Assembly: GCA_049302185.1 (NCBI GenBank)
Contig: JBAQLV010000012.1
Coordinates: 1 to 64,000 of the forward strand
Reading direction: 5' to 3'
From: UBA1546 sp049302185
GTDB lineage: Bacteria; Nitrospirota; Thermodesulfovibrionia; Thermodesulfovibrionales; UBA1546
DNA length: 64,000 nt
The notes under the pieces are model-generated. The model had not been told where the DNA came from and ran no database searches. It saw only the letters and a list, made by a program, of their open reading frames with translations. Below, piece after piece: positions 56,031 to 63,437 of the stretch. The translations under genes were made by a program, and so were the position numbers. The stretch's first letter is position 1. Each line of letters begins with the position of its first letter.

Positions 56031-57426
56031 GAAAAAGCTCCATCTGCGCCAGGCGCTCGCCCGGAAAGCTTATCGGATAGTTGTCATCAAAACATGCAGT
56101 GCAGAAGTTATGTGATTCCGGGACTATGTTCTTCAGTCCGTCAAGGCTCAGATAGGTAAGCGTGTCAGCAGTTATGAATTTTCTTATCTCTTCAACACTA
56201 TGTGAAGATGCAATAAGCTCCTGCCTTGTAGGTGTGTCAATGCCATAGAAACACGGCCCTACAGTAGGAGGAGAGCTTATCCTTATGTGAACCTCTTTTG
56301 CGCCGCCGCCCTCTCTAATCATCTTAACGATCTTTTTGCTTGTTGTGCCTCTTACGATAGAGTCATCTATCACTATCACCCTTTTGCCTTCAAGAAGTTT
56401 TCTTACAGGATTAAGTTTTATCTTTACGCCGAAATGCCTTATGCTCTGTTTCGGCTCTATAAATGTCCTGCCGATGTAATGGTTCCTTATGAGGCCGAAA
56501 TCGAATGGAAGTTTGCTTTCTTCTGCGAATCCTATTGCGGCAGGCACACCTGAATCAGGCACTGCAATCACAAGGTCAGCGTCAATGCCTGATTCCTTTG
56601 CAAGTTGGGCTCCGAATTTCTTTCGCATCTCATTAACATTTTTCTCGCCGAAGATATAGCTGTCAGGGCGCGAAAAATATATAAACTCAAATATGCATGA
56701 TGCCTGTCTCGGAGCAATCAATGGCTTCATTGACTTTAAACCGTTCTCATTGATGATAAGCAGTTCTCCGGGCTCGACATCGCGGATATATTTTGCTCCA
56801 ATAAGGTCAAATGCGCATGTCTCAGATGCTACAACATATGCGCCGTCAACCTGTCCGAGGCTCAGTGGCCTTACACCATACGGGTCTCTCACAGCAATGA
56901 GTTCTCTTTCCCTCAGTATCAGAAGGCTGAATGCACCGCTGACCTGCTTTAACGCCTCAATTACCCTCTCGTAAAAGTCTCCGGTCTTTGAATGCGCTAT
57001 GAGGTGTACTATAACCTCGCTGTCAGATGTTGACTGGAATATTGCGCCTTCTTTTTCAAGCTCTTCTCTTATCTCTGCGGCATTCACAAGATTGCCGTTG
57101 TGAGCTATGGCCAATGGCCCCAAGGCAAAATTTGCCAGTATCGGCTGGACGTTTTTAAGAACACTGCTGCCTGCTGTTGAATAACGGTTATGGCCTATTG
57201 CGATATGACCGGGGAGTTTTTTCAGGCGCTTTTCGCTGAAGATATCAGCGACAAGCCCCATTGATTTATCAAGATGAAGATGCCTGCCGTCAGATGAACA
57301 AATGCCTGCGCCTTCCTGCCCCCTGTGCTGGAGCGCATATAAACCGAGATATGCAAGGTTGGATGCCTCGGAATGTCCGTAAACACCGAAGACTCCGCAT
57401 TCCTCGTGTATATCGTGAAACTTCAT
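56023..57426 (-). CDS. purF: amidophosphoribosyltransferase
   Basis: PurF makes phosphoribosylamine from PRPP and glutamine, the first step of purine synthesis. The 467 residues start MKFHDIHEECGVFGVYGH, with Cys10 exposed as catalytic nucleophile once the propeptide is removed; the glutaminase domain shows ALQHRGQEGAG, HNRYSTAG and AHNGNLVNA; the phosphoribosyl domain shows VIAVPDSGVPAAIGFAEES and the PRPP motif VIVIDDSIVRGTTS. C-terminal cysteines (NFCTACFDDNYP) suggest an iron-sulfur cluster of the Bacillus type. It runs convergent to the VapBC module. Confidence 0.97.
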   Translation of the reverse strand: MKFHDIHEECGVFGVYGHSEASNLAYLGLYALQHRGQEGAGICSSDGRHLHLDKSMGLVADIFSEKRLKKLPGHIAIGHNRYSTAGSSVLKNVQPILANFALGPLAIAHNGNLVNAAEIREELEKEGAIFQSTSDSEVIVHLIAHSKTGDFYERVIEALKQVSGAFSLLILRERELIAVRDPYGVRPLSLGQVDGAYVVASETCAFDLIGAKYIRDVEPGELLIINENGLKSMKPLIAPRQASCIFEFIYFSRPDSYIFGEKNVNEMRKKFGAQLAKESGIDADLVIAVPDSGVPAAIGFAEESKLPFDFGLIRNHYIGRTFIEPKQSIRHFGVKIKLNPVRKLLEGKRVIVIDDSIVRGTTSKKIVKMIREGGGAKEVHIRISSPPTVGPCFYGIDTPTRQELIASSHSVEEIRKFITADTLTYLSLDGLKNIVPESHNFCTACFDDNYPISFPGERLAQMELFLK

Positions 57427-57474
57427 TCTTTATTTTAGCACATATTGAACTCTGGAGTCTGGCTTAGAGAGTGG

Positions 57475-57790
57475 GGAAAGATGAAGGTTTCTTATAGGAT
57501 TTATTTAAAAATTAAATTTGACTAGTTTACCGAAAGGAGTTATAATAAATTAAGAGAAGGATATAAGGTTTGCGGTACCTTGGGCGGGTTAAACCTAAGG
57601 ACTAAGCAAATAAGTAAGGGAGCCGGGTGTGTGATGCGGTGAGCAAGACTCCGAAAGGAGGAAGCCTAAAACATCTACCAAAGGCACCCACTTAAAAAAG
57701 AGCTTATTGGCTTCCCGTTCTGGGGCATCGCAATGAATATTCGGGAGCCATACAGGGGAATTTGGATATCGGCAAGTGCGTGGCAGAAGT
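57475..57790 (+). other. unexplained structured stretch between purF and the flavin reductase end
   Basis: The gap holds several RNA-like helices on the plus strand: CCTTGGG/CCTAAGG around 57578-57600, and CTCC-GAAA-GGAG with a GNRA loop at 57649-57660, followed by AAGCC. The region after 57690 is read through as a foreign tail of the flavin reductase. The style recalls parts of group II introns, but no domain V, exon-binding site or reverse transcriptase is visible, so this is only a suggestion. Confidence 0.25.
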
Positions 57791-58363
57791 TGAAATTGCC
57801 GCCCCTCTCCCAATAGAAAACGCCTCACCAAGATAGCCTCCGACTTTGTGATAAGCGCGCGTCTCAGGACTAAAGAGAATAGGCCTTACTTTCGCTATAT
57901 CAGGAAATCCTTTTTCATTAAGCGCAGATTCATCAGCCTTAACATCAATAATCTCTCCGACAAACTGGGTATGCAGCCCGATTTCTAAGGTGTTGATTAC
58001 TTTGCACTCCAGAATCAAAGGGAATTCCTTTACATAAGGGGCGTCAACCATATCGCTTTTCAAAGGAGTAAGCCCTGTGGTTGAAAACTTGTCCGTGTCT
58101 TTTCCTGAGACCATTCCAAAATAATCCGCCTCTTTGGCGTATGCCTCGGAAGGAACATTCACTGTAAATGCTTTGCGCTCAATAATATTCCCGTAAGTAT
58201 AGGTTGCTTTCCTTATGGAAATAGCAACGCATGGGGGCTTGGAACAGCAGATCCCTCCCCATGCAATAGTCATGACATTAGGTTTCCCGGCCTTGTCATA
58301 AGTTCCAATAACCCAGACAGGGGTCGGGTAAATCAGCGTCCTTGGGCCAAATGATTTCTTCAT
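57704..58363 (-). CDS. flavin reductase-like protein with aberrant C-terminus
   Basis: A flavin-reductase-domain (FMN-binding split-barrel) protein. The main body, residues 1 to about 187, matches the family: TPVWVIGTYDKAGKPNVMTIAW at the start, CCSKPPCVAISIRK, FTVNVPSE, GKDTDKFSTTGLTP and the final HKVGGYLGEAFSIGR. Normally the protein ends near SIGK. Here the frame runs on for about 32 residues (from GAAISTSATHL to PRTGSQ) into unrelated sequence, so the original end has been replaced. GGAGG before the ATG. Likely still works, as the domain is complete. Confidence 0.82.
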   Translation of the reverse strand: MKKSFGPRTLIYPTPVWVIGTYDKAGKPNVMTIAWGGICCSKPPCVAISIRKATYTYGNIIERKAFTVNVPSEAYAKEADYFGMVSGKDTDKFSTTGLTPLKSDMVDAPYVKEFPLILECKVINTLEIGLHTQFVGEIIDVKADESALNEKGFPDIAKVRPILFSPETRAYHKVGGYLGEAFSIGRGAAISTSATHLPISKFPCMAPEYSLRCPRTGSQ

Positions 58364-58444
58364 TTTATCCTCCTAATAATTTTTGTGATTATAAACAGAT
58401 TATATCAAGTTTTTTAGCAGGATGTTAGAGGCGAGGGTGAAAGT

Positions 58445-58550
58445 TTAATTTTTTATAGCAGTGGCAAGTTTTATGAGGTTTTTTAAATGTGCACTGAGCC
58501 TATTTATTATTTCTCTCTTCTTCTACTACTAATTTTAATTCTTCTTTCAT
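58445..58550 (-). pseudogene. small frameshifted ORF coupled to a membrane protein
   Basis: The ATG at 58550 overlaps the stop of the upstream membrane-protein gene (ATGA). It reads KEELKLVVEEERNNK to a stop, while the neighbouring frame continues as REIINRLSAHLKNLIKLATAIKN to a stop at 58445. A single-base change would join them into a 35-residue protein. It may be a decayed or recoded small gene; not recognised. Confidence 0.3.
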
Positions 58551-58753
58551 TTTTCAAGTCCCCTTTTAAAAGCCTCCTTTGTTTTCCTAAGTATTACTCG
58601 AACTACCACTATTATTACCCATATTACTATTATTGAGCCTACGGGGTCAGTTATCCATGCGTCCCCTGCTTTTGGAAAATTGACTGCAAATAAGAAGAAT
58701 GCAAATATTATAAGCCCATCCCACCAACGGATTAACTTTTTTAGTTTTATCAT
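58547..58753 (-). CDS. small membrane protein, unknown
   Basis: A 68-residue protein with a basic start (IKLKKLIRWWDG), a hydrophobic helix (residues 13-28), a short loop containing DAWITDP and a second helix (38-54) followed by a basic tail. Two-helix hairpin topology with both ends inside is likely. GGAGGAGG precedes the ATG, which supports real expression. I do not recognise the family. Three direct repeats and a palindrome lie just upstream. Confidence 0.6.
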   Translation of the reverse strand: MIKLKKLIRWWDGLIIFAFFLFAVNFPKAGDAWITDPVGSIIVIWVIIVVVRVILRKTKEAFKRGLEK

Positions 58754-58778
58754 CTTGCCTTACCTCCTCCCAAGCTCT

Positions 58779-58833
58779 AAGATAATGAGAAGATAATGAG
58801 GAAGATAATGAGGGACACTTCCCACATTATCTT
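58779..58833. repeat. AAGATAATGAG triple repeat and palindrome
   Basis: AAGATAATGAG occurs at 58779, 58790 and 58802 (spacings 11 and 12 bp), and the third copy is the left half of an imperfect 32-bp palindrome to 58833 (right half ATTATCTT). It lies upstream of the small membrane protein gene, so it may be a multi-site operator, or a mobile-element end. Confidence 0.6.
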
Positions 58834-58905
58834 TTATGCTGATATTGCCTCTCATGAAAAGCAGTATAAGACAAATTTTCGGAGAATTACAAGGCCAAAA
58901 TGAAT

Positions 58906-58995
58906 TGGCGGAGGGGGTGAGATTCGAACTCACGGTAGAGTTGCCCCTACAACGATTTTCAAGACCGTCGCCTTCAACCGCTCGGCCACCCCTCC
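58906..58995 (-). tRNA. tRNA-Ser (TGA)
   Basis: A class II tRNA of 90 bases with encoded CCA: acceptor GGAGGGG/CCCCTCC, D arm, anticodon loop CTTGAAA (anticodon TGA), a long variable arm (GTAGGGGCAACTCTAC) and T arm GTTCGAATC. The long variable arm and anticodon fit serine. Confidence 0.96.
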
Positions 58996-59002
58996 AAAAA
59001 AA

Positions 59003-59040
59003 GCAAGTTAAGAGTGAAAAGTTAAAAGTTGAAAATTAAG
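59003..59040. repeat. AAGTTAA heptamer array after tRNA-Ser
   Basis: AAGTTAA, GAGTGAA, AAGTTAA, AAGTTGA, AAATTAA in direct repeat. Same unit family as 13131 and 24650. Only one arm is evident. Confidence 0.65.
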
Positions 59041-59107
59041 AATCCTGATTGTTAATAATATCAAAAATACCTTTTTTAAGACAAGTCATTCTAAACGCTA
59101 CTAAAAT

Positions 59108-59135
59108 AAAAAGCCCTCAAAAAGAGGGCTTTTTT
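59108..59135. terminator. bidirectional intrinsic terminator
   Basis: AAAAAGCCCTC, a loop of A, then GAGGGCTTTTTT: an 8-bp GC-rich stem with A run before and T run after, so it can work in both directions. On the minus strand it would end the Rnf operon. Confidence 0.85.
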
Positions 59136-59151
59136 AGTTTTACATTTACTC

Positions 59152-59218
59152 GTCATTCCGTGCTTGACACGGAATCCAGTTCCTTTAATTACTGGATTCC
59201 CGCTTTCGCGGGAATGAC
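59152..59218. repeat. TGTCATTC...GAATGACA inverted repeat, copy 6
   Basis: Arms with CCGTGCTTGACACGG and CCCGCTTTCGCGGG hairpins, inner AATCCAG / CTGGATT. It lies just after the rnfB stop. Confidence 0.85.
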
Positions 59219-59234
59219 AGATCGGATATTTTAC

Positions 59235-60404
59235 TTATGCTGCTTCAGCCTTTTTCTTTTTTTTCTCTGCTGCCTTTGCAAAGACCTCTGATGCATTGAA
59301 TGTCCCGTCTATTGACTGAACAGGACACTTTGCAGTACAGATACCACACCCAATGCATTTTCCTTTATCTATTGCATGTAACTTCTTCAACTCGCCTGAA
59401 GGTGCATTTACAGGGCAAACCTTAGTGCATATAGCGCATCCAATACAATTATCAAGAACAAATGCCTTTGACCTCCGAGGTATGAAGTCAGTGATAGCCT
59501 TTGTAGGACATTTTGTCACACAGAGACCGCATACCCTACATTTATCAATATTCACTTTTGCGAAGTTATTCTCAACAGAAGGCGCATCAAACGGGCATAC
59601 CTTTACGCAGATGCCGCATGTAATGCATCCGACCTGACAGTTCTTTCTTGTGTCTCCGCCTCTGTCCTTTGAATGGCATGCAACCAAGACCTGTTTTGAT
59701 GCAGGAAGGACTTCTATAACCTTTGTCGGACATGCCTGTTCGCATTTTCTGCAACCTGTGCATTTCACTATATCAACAACAGGAAGGTGGTCGGCGCTCA
59801 TTATTATTGCGTCGAACGGGCATACCCTTGCGCATGTTCCGTATCCGAGGCATCCGTATCTGCATGCCTTGTCACCGCCTCCTGCAAGTATCGCAGCCCT
59901 GCAATCCTGAACGCCTTCGTATCTGAATCTCTTGACTGACTTAGACCAGCTGCCCTGACACATTATCCTTGCAAAGTTAGGCTCTAACGCAGATGCAGCC
60001 TTGCCTGTTATCCTTGCAACTGCTGAGGCAACGCTGCCTTTGCCCGGAGCGCAGAGATTTGGCGCCACATCAGGATTTATTACAACAGCCTCTGCATATC
60101 CCTGACACCCTGCAAATCCGCATGCGCCGCAGTTTGCGCCCGGAAGAACATCCCTTACCTGTTCAACCTTAGGGTCTGTTTTTACGGCGAATTTTGCCGC
60201 TGCAAATGCAAGCCCCACTCCGAATACGATTCCAAGCCCGCCGAGGAAAAGGAATGTAAAAATCAGAAGCTCCTTGATATTTATTGGCCCTGAGACATCT
60301 ATCTCACCGCCGACTCCGGCAAAAACAGAAGTGATTAGTGACAGTGTCAGTGCAAGTGCAAGTGTCAGCGGGACTGTCTTTTTTATCATTGAACCTCTAA
60401 ACAT
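59235..60404 (-). CDS. rnfB: Rnf complex subunit B with six ferredoxin-type motifs
   Basis: RnfB takes electrons from ferredoxin and passes them into the Rnf complex. The 389 residues start with a hydrophobic helix or signal-like segment, then a membrane helix (about 40-65), the fourth-cluster motif CGACGFAGCQGYA near 92, and six CxxC..CP groups between about 180 and 375 (e.g. CTGCRKCEQACP, CGICVKVCP, CVTKCP, CTKVCP, CTAKCP). Simple RnfB proteins have only two. Start at ATG 60404 with AAGGAG upstream; the longer frame is repeat sequence. It is the last gene of the operon. A lysine-rich tail ends the protein. Confidence 0.93.
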   Translation of the reverse strand: MFRGSMIKKTVPLTLALALTLSLITSVFAGVGGEIDVSGPINIKELLIFTFLFLGGLGIVFGVGLAFAAAKFAVKTDPKVEQVRDVLPGANCGACGFAGCQGYAEAVVINPDVAPNLCAPGKGSVASAVARITGKAASALEPNFARIMCQGSWSKSVKRFRYEGVQDCRAAILAGGGDKACRYGCLGYGTCARVCPFDAIIMSADHLPVVDIVKCTGCRKCEQACPTKVIEVLPASKQVLVACHSKDRGGDTRKNCQVGCITCGICVKVCPFDAPSVENNFAKVNIDKCRVCGLCVTKCPTKAITDFIPRRSKAFVLDNCIGCAICTKVCPVNAPSGELKKLHAIDKGKCIGCGICTAKCPVQSIDGTFNASEVFAKAAEKKKKKAEAA

Positions 60405-60424
60405 CGTTACTCCTTCAGATTCGG

Positions 60425-60500
60425 TCCGATACATGATGCACGATACACGATGCATGATTTTTTATCCTGAATCCTGCATCCTGAATCTTGTATCTTCTTT
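60425..60500. repeat. heptamer-array hairpin between rnfA and rnfB
   Basis: ATACATG/ATGCACG/ATACACG units on the left, a TTTTTTATCC linker, then CTGAATC/CTGCATC/TTGTATC units on the right. The arms are near complements. It splits rnfB from the rest of the operon. Confidence 0.85.
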
Positions 60501-60506
60501 ATTATA

Positions 60507-61094
60507 TCAAAGCGTAATCAGGCCAGAGAAGCCCATGAAAGCCAGCGCAATCAAGCCTGTTATTATGAATGATATCGGCAGTCCCTGAAATGCCTTTGGC
60601 ACATCTGCAAGCTCCAGTTTTTCCCTTATGCTTGCCATTATTATCATTGCGAGGCTGAAACCAACGCCTGAGCCGAAGCCAAAAAACATACTCTCTATAA
60701 AACTATAACCCTCGCTGACATTAATCAAAGGCACGGCAAGGATTATGCAGTTTGTCGTTATCAAAGCAAGGTAGATGCCGAGCTTGTAATACAGTCCCGG
60801 CGACACCTTCTTCATTATAGTGTCTGCTGCCTGAACGAATCCTGCAACAACGCCTATGAATATAACTATCTCAAGGAACCCGAGTCCCAATGGAATCATA
60901 ATGAACTTGTAGATTATCCAGTTGAGCGCAGCGCTTATTACCATGACAGATGTGAATGTAATGCTCATGCCGATTGATGTGTCCATCTTCTTTGTTACGC
61001 CGAAGAAGATGCAGAGGCCGAGGTATCTCGTAAAAACAAAGTTGTTTATGAGAGCGGCTGCAATAAAAAGTTCAAAGAGTTTTCCGAATTCCAT
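60507..61094 (-). CDS. rnfA: Rnf complex membrane subunit A
   Basis: RnfA is a six-helix membrane subunit, related to RnfE, forming the ion channel/core of the complex with a shared iron-sulfur site at the helix interface. The 195 residues show FELFIAAALINNFVFTRYLGLC with the conserved Cys near 27, then a NCIILAVPLINV segment with a second Cys near 113. Length and helix pattern are typical. It starts ten bases after the end of rnfE. Confidence 0.96.
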   Translation of the reverse strand: MEFGKLFELFIAAALINNFVFTRYLGLCIFFGVTKKMDTSIGMSITFTSVMVISAALNWIIYKFIMIPLGLGFLEIVIFIGVVAGFVQAADTIMKKVSPGLYYKLGIYLALITTNCIILAVPLINVSEGYSFIESMFFGFGSGVGFSLAMIIMASIREKLELADVPKAFQGLPISFIITGLIALAFMGFSGLITL

Positions 61095-61103
61095 TTATGC
61101 CTC

Positions 61104-61742
61104 CTAATGTCCGCCGCCGGAAGCGCCGCCGCCTCCGAAGAATTTCATGTCTATCCAGTTAAAAAGCCCCATGAGTATTCCGACTGCAAAAAATCCGCCT
61201 GTGGGAAGGATCATAATCAATAAGGGTTTTGTGTTAACTATTGGATAACCCCAGAGCGAACCTTTGCCGAGAAGCTCTCTGAAAAAGCCGATGATGACAA
61301 GCGCAAAGAGGAATCCTATTCCGTTCCCAAGGCCGTCAAAGAATGAAGGTGTGATCTTTTGTTTGCTTGCAAAGAGTTCTGCCCTTGAAAGTATTATTGC
61401 AAAGGCTACAATGAGTTTTATGTAAAGCCCCATCTGCGCATATATGTCCCGTACAAATGCTGCCATTGAAAGGTCTGTCACAGTAACCCATGTGGCGATT
61501 ATGAACATGTATGACGGGATTCTCACCTTAGGGTGTATGAATTTCCTGACTATGGAAACAGTGACATTGACCATTATCTGAACAAAAAGGACTGCAATGC
61601 CCATCATAAAGCCGTTTTTCACTCCGCTTGTGACAGCAACCGCAGGGCAGAGGCTCAGGGCAACCCTGAATATGGGGTTTTCAGAAAATATTCCGTTCCT
61701 GACTAAACCAAGATAGCTTATTTTGTTTTCTGCGCTGCTCAT
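61104..61742 (-). CDS. rnfE: Rnf complex membrane subunit E
   Basis: RnfE is the pseudo-symmetric partner of RnfA, with six helices. The 212 residues carry the conserved VRNGIFSENPIFRVALSLCP (Cys near 29), the middle AAFVRDIYAQMGLYIKLIV and a final glycine-rich tail GGGGASGGGH. The usual second Cys is replaced in the SRAELFASKQKITPSFFDGLGNG region, where other RnfE proteins have a CxxLGR-type motif; worth checking. It overlaps rnfG by four bases. Confidence 0.95.
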   Translation of the reverse strand: MSSAENKISYLGLVRNGIFSENPIFRVALSLCPAVAVTSGVKNGFMMGIAVLFVQIMVNVTVSIVRKFIHPKVRIPSYMFIIATWVTVTDLSMAAFVRDIYAQMGLYIKLIVAFAIILSRAELFASKQKITPSFFDGLGNGIGFLFALVIIGFFRELLGKGSLWGYPIVNTKPLLIMILPTGGFFAVGILMGLFNWIDMKFFGGGGASGGGH

Positions 61743-62299
61743 TTTGTCACCTCTGAGTATTTTTCTTTAAGGAGTTTAACAGACTCTCTCACGCCGTTTG
61801 TCACTGCGCGGCTTGAGATTGTTGCGCCTGAGATTGCCTGAATCTTGTCTGTGCCCTCTACCTTGACGACTTCAAGCTGTTCCAGAGATTTGCCCTCAAA
61901 GCGTTTCTTGAAGTAATCCTGCTCTATCTCATCGCCAAGCCCCGGTGTCTCTCCATGCCCGAGTATGCCGATTTCCTTAACTTTCATATCCTTTCCGACT
62001 GACACGAGTATGCTTATGTAGCTTGAATATCCCTTGCCGTATGTGGAGATAAGGTATCCTGTCGTATCTTCTCCCTTTTTGCCTTCAAAATATTTTCCTT
62101 TTTTCCCGAAAGGCTCCCATTTGCCGGCTTCAATTATATTATCCGCATCAGGCATCATCTTCTTCCTTGCTGCTGTTTCTTCTTGCTCTTTCTTAATCTT
62201 CACAATAGGCGCTGTCTTGGCAAAGACAACTGCCATTACAAGCCCGGCAGCTACAAAGATAATCACCAGACTGGCTGTTATCTTAATCATCTCCTTCAT
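61739..62299 (-). CDS. rnfG: Rnf complex flavoprotein subunit G
   Basis: RnfG binds FMN covalently through a Thr and sits in the periplasm, anchored by one N-terminal helix (about residues 7-27). The 186 residues include GLGDEIEQDYFKKRFEGKS and the flavinylation motif ISGATISSRAV near 160, where the Thr of SGAT-x-S carries the FMN. Overlaps rnfD by four bases and rnfE by four bases, so translation of the operon is coupled. Confidence 0.95.
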   Translation of the reverse strand: MKEMIKITASLVIIFVAAGLVMAVVFAKTAPIVKIKKEQEETAARKKMMPDADNIIEAGKWEPFGKKGKYFEGKKGEDTTGYLISTYGKGYSSYISILVSVGKDMKVKEIGILGHGETPGLGDEIEQDYFKKRFEGKSLEQLEVVKVEGTDKIQAISGATISSRAVTNGVRESVKLLKEKYSEVTK

Positions 62300-63342
62300 T
62301 TCTTTTTCTCCTTCACCGCTCCGAAGACATCAGACTTCATTGACCTGTCAATCAGAGGAGCAAAACAGTTCATAAGAAGGATTGCAAACATAACGCCTTC
62401 GGGGTAGCCGCCTTTTATCCTTATGAGCATTGTGAGCGCGCCGCACCCTATTCCGAATACTATCTGCCCCTTTCTTACGGAAGGGCATGTCACATAGTCG
62501 GTTGCCATAAAGAATGCTCCGAGCATAAGGCCGCCGCTCAGAAGGTGTATCAGGGGGTCGCCTGCGAAAAGGAGCATCCTCCCTGTCTCAGGGCTTTTGC
62601 CTCCGAATATCCATGCAAGTACCGCGACTGTTCCGAGGAATGAAACAGGTATGTGCCATGTGATGTATCTCTTGTAAAGCAGGAATCCTGCGCCGATTAA
62701 TAATGCCAACACTGATGTCTCGCCGATAGAGCCTGCCCTGTGTCCGTTAAAAAGTTCTGCGTAGAGATTAATCTTATCACCGAAGACCTCGATTAATTTT
62801 GCAAGCCCGTCTTCCTTTAATATTCCGAGCGGGGTTGCTGTTGTCTTTGCGTCAAGAGCAAAAAATGCCGCTGTGGGTGCTGTCCATATAGTCATTGCCT
62901 TCGGGAATGAGATTAAGAGAAAAGCCCTGCCGATGAGCGCAGGGTTAAAGATGTTGTATCCGAGCCCTCCGAAAAACTGTTTTGTTATGATCACTGCAAT
63001 TACTGAACCGATTATCGGAATATGGATTGTGAACGGATTAAATGACCACAGCGACGAAGGAAGGTTCATGCCGAGCAGTAACCCTGTGAGAAATGCGCTT
63101 CCGTCATTGACAGTCAGTTTCCTTTTTACGGCTTGCTGGAAGAAATATTCTGAAAGGACTGATGATATTATGCATAAGGCAGTAATAAAGAGCGCCTTTA
63201 AGCCGAAGAAATAAAAACCCATGAAGAATGCAGGAAGCAGAGACAGGTTCACTGTCCACATGATACGGCTTGTTGTCTCTTCATCCCTGACATGAGGGCT
63301 TACAGTTACTATCAGTTCATGTTCTTTCTTTACATCAGCCAT
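62296..63342 (-). CDS. rnfD: Rnf complex membrane flavoprotein subunit D
   Basis: RnfD is a membrane subunit with covalent FMN and possible riboflavin. The 348 residues show about nine helices, the conserved segment NDGSAFLTGLLLGMNLPSSLW, then KQFFGGLGYNIFNPALIGRAF and a TTATPLGIL segment near 169, where the Thr should carry FMN; the late FFMATDYVTCP and GGYPEGVMFAILLMNC segments are also family hallmarks. GGAGGTT lies before the ATG. The gap to rnfC holds a heptamer array. Confidence 0.95.
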   Translation of the reverse strand: MADVKKEHELIVTVSPHVRDEETTSRIMWTVNLSLLPAFFMGFYFFGLKALFITALCIISSVLSEYFFQQAVKRKLTVNDGSAFLTGLLLGMNLPSSLWSFNPFTIHIPIIGSVIAVIITKQFFGGLGYNIFNPALIGRAFLLISFPKAMTIWTAPTAAFFALDAKTTATPLGILKEDGLAKLIEVFGDKINLYAELFNGHRAGSIGETSVLALLIGAGFLLYKRYITWHIPVSFLGTVAVLAWIFGGKSPETGRMLLFAGDPLIHLLSGGLMLGAFFMATDYVTCPSVRKGQIVFGIGCGALTMLIRIKGGYPEGVMFAILLMNCFAPLIDRSMKSDVFGAVKEKKK

Positions 63343-63354
63343 CTAACCTCCAAA

Positions 63355-63430
63355 ACTTCAAGATGCAAGATGCAAGATGCATGATTCATGTTTTTTTATC
63401 CTGTATCTTGCATCCTGTATCATGTATCAG
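63355..63430. repeat. heptamer-array hairpin between rnfC and rnfD
   Basis: AAGATGC units repeated three times, then ATGATTC units, a TTTTTTTATC linker, and CTGTATC/TTGCATC/CTGTATC units. Same composite as at 60425 in the same operon, 2.9 kb away. Confidence 0.85.
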
Positions 63431-63437
63431 TTCGCTA

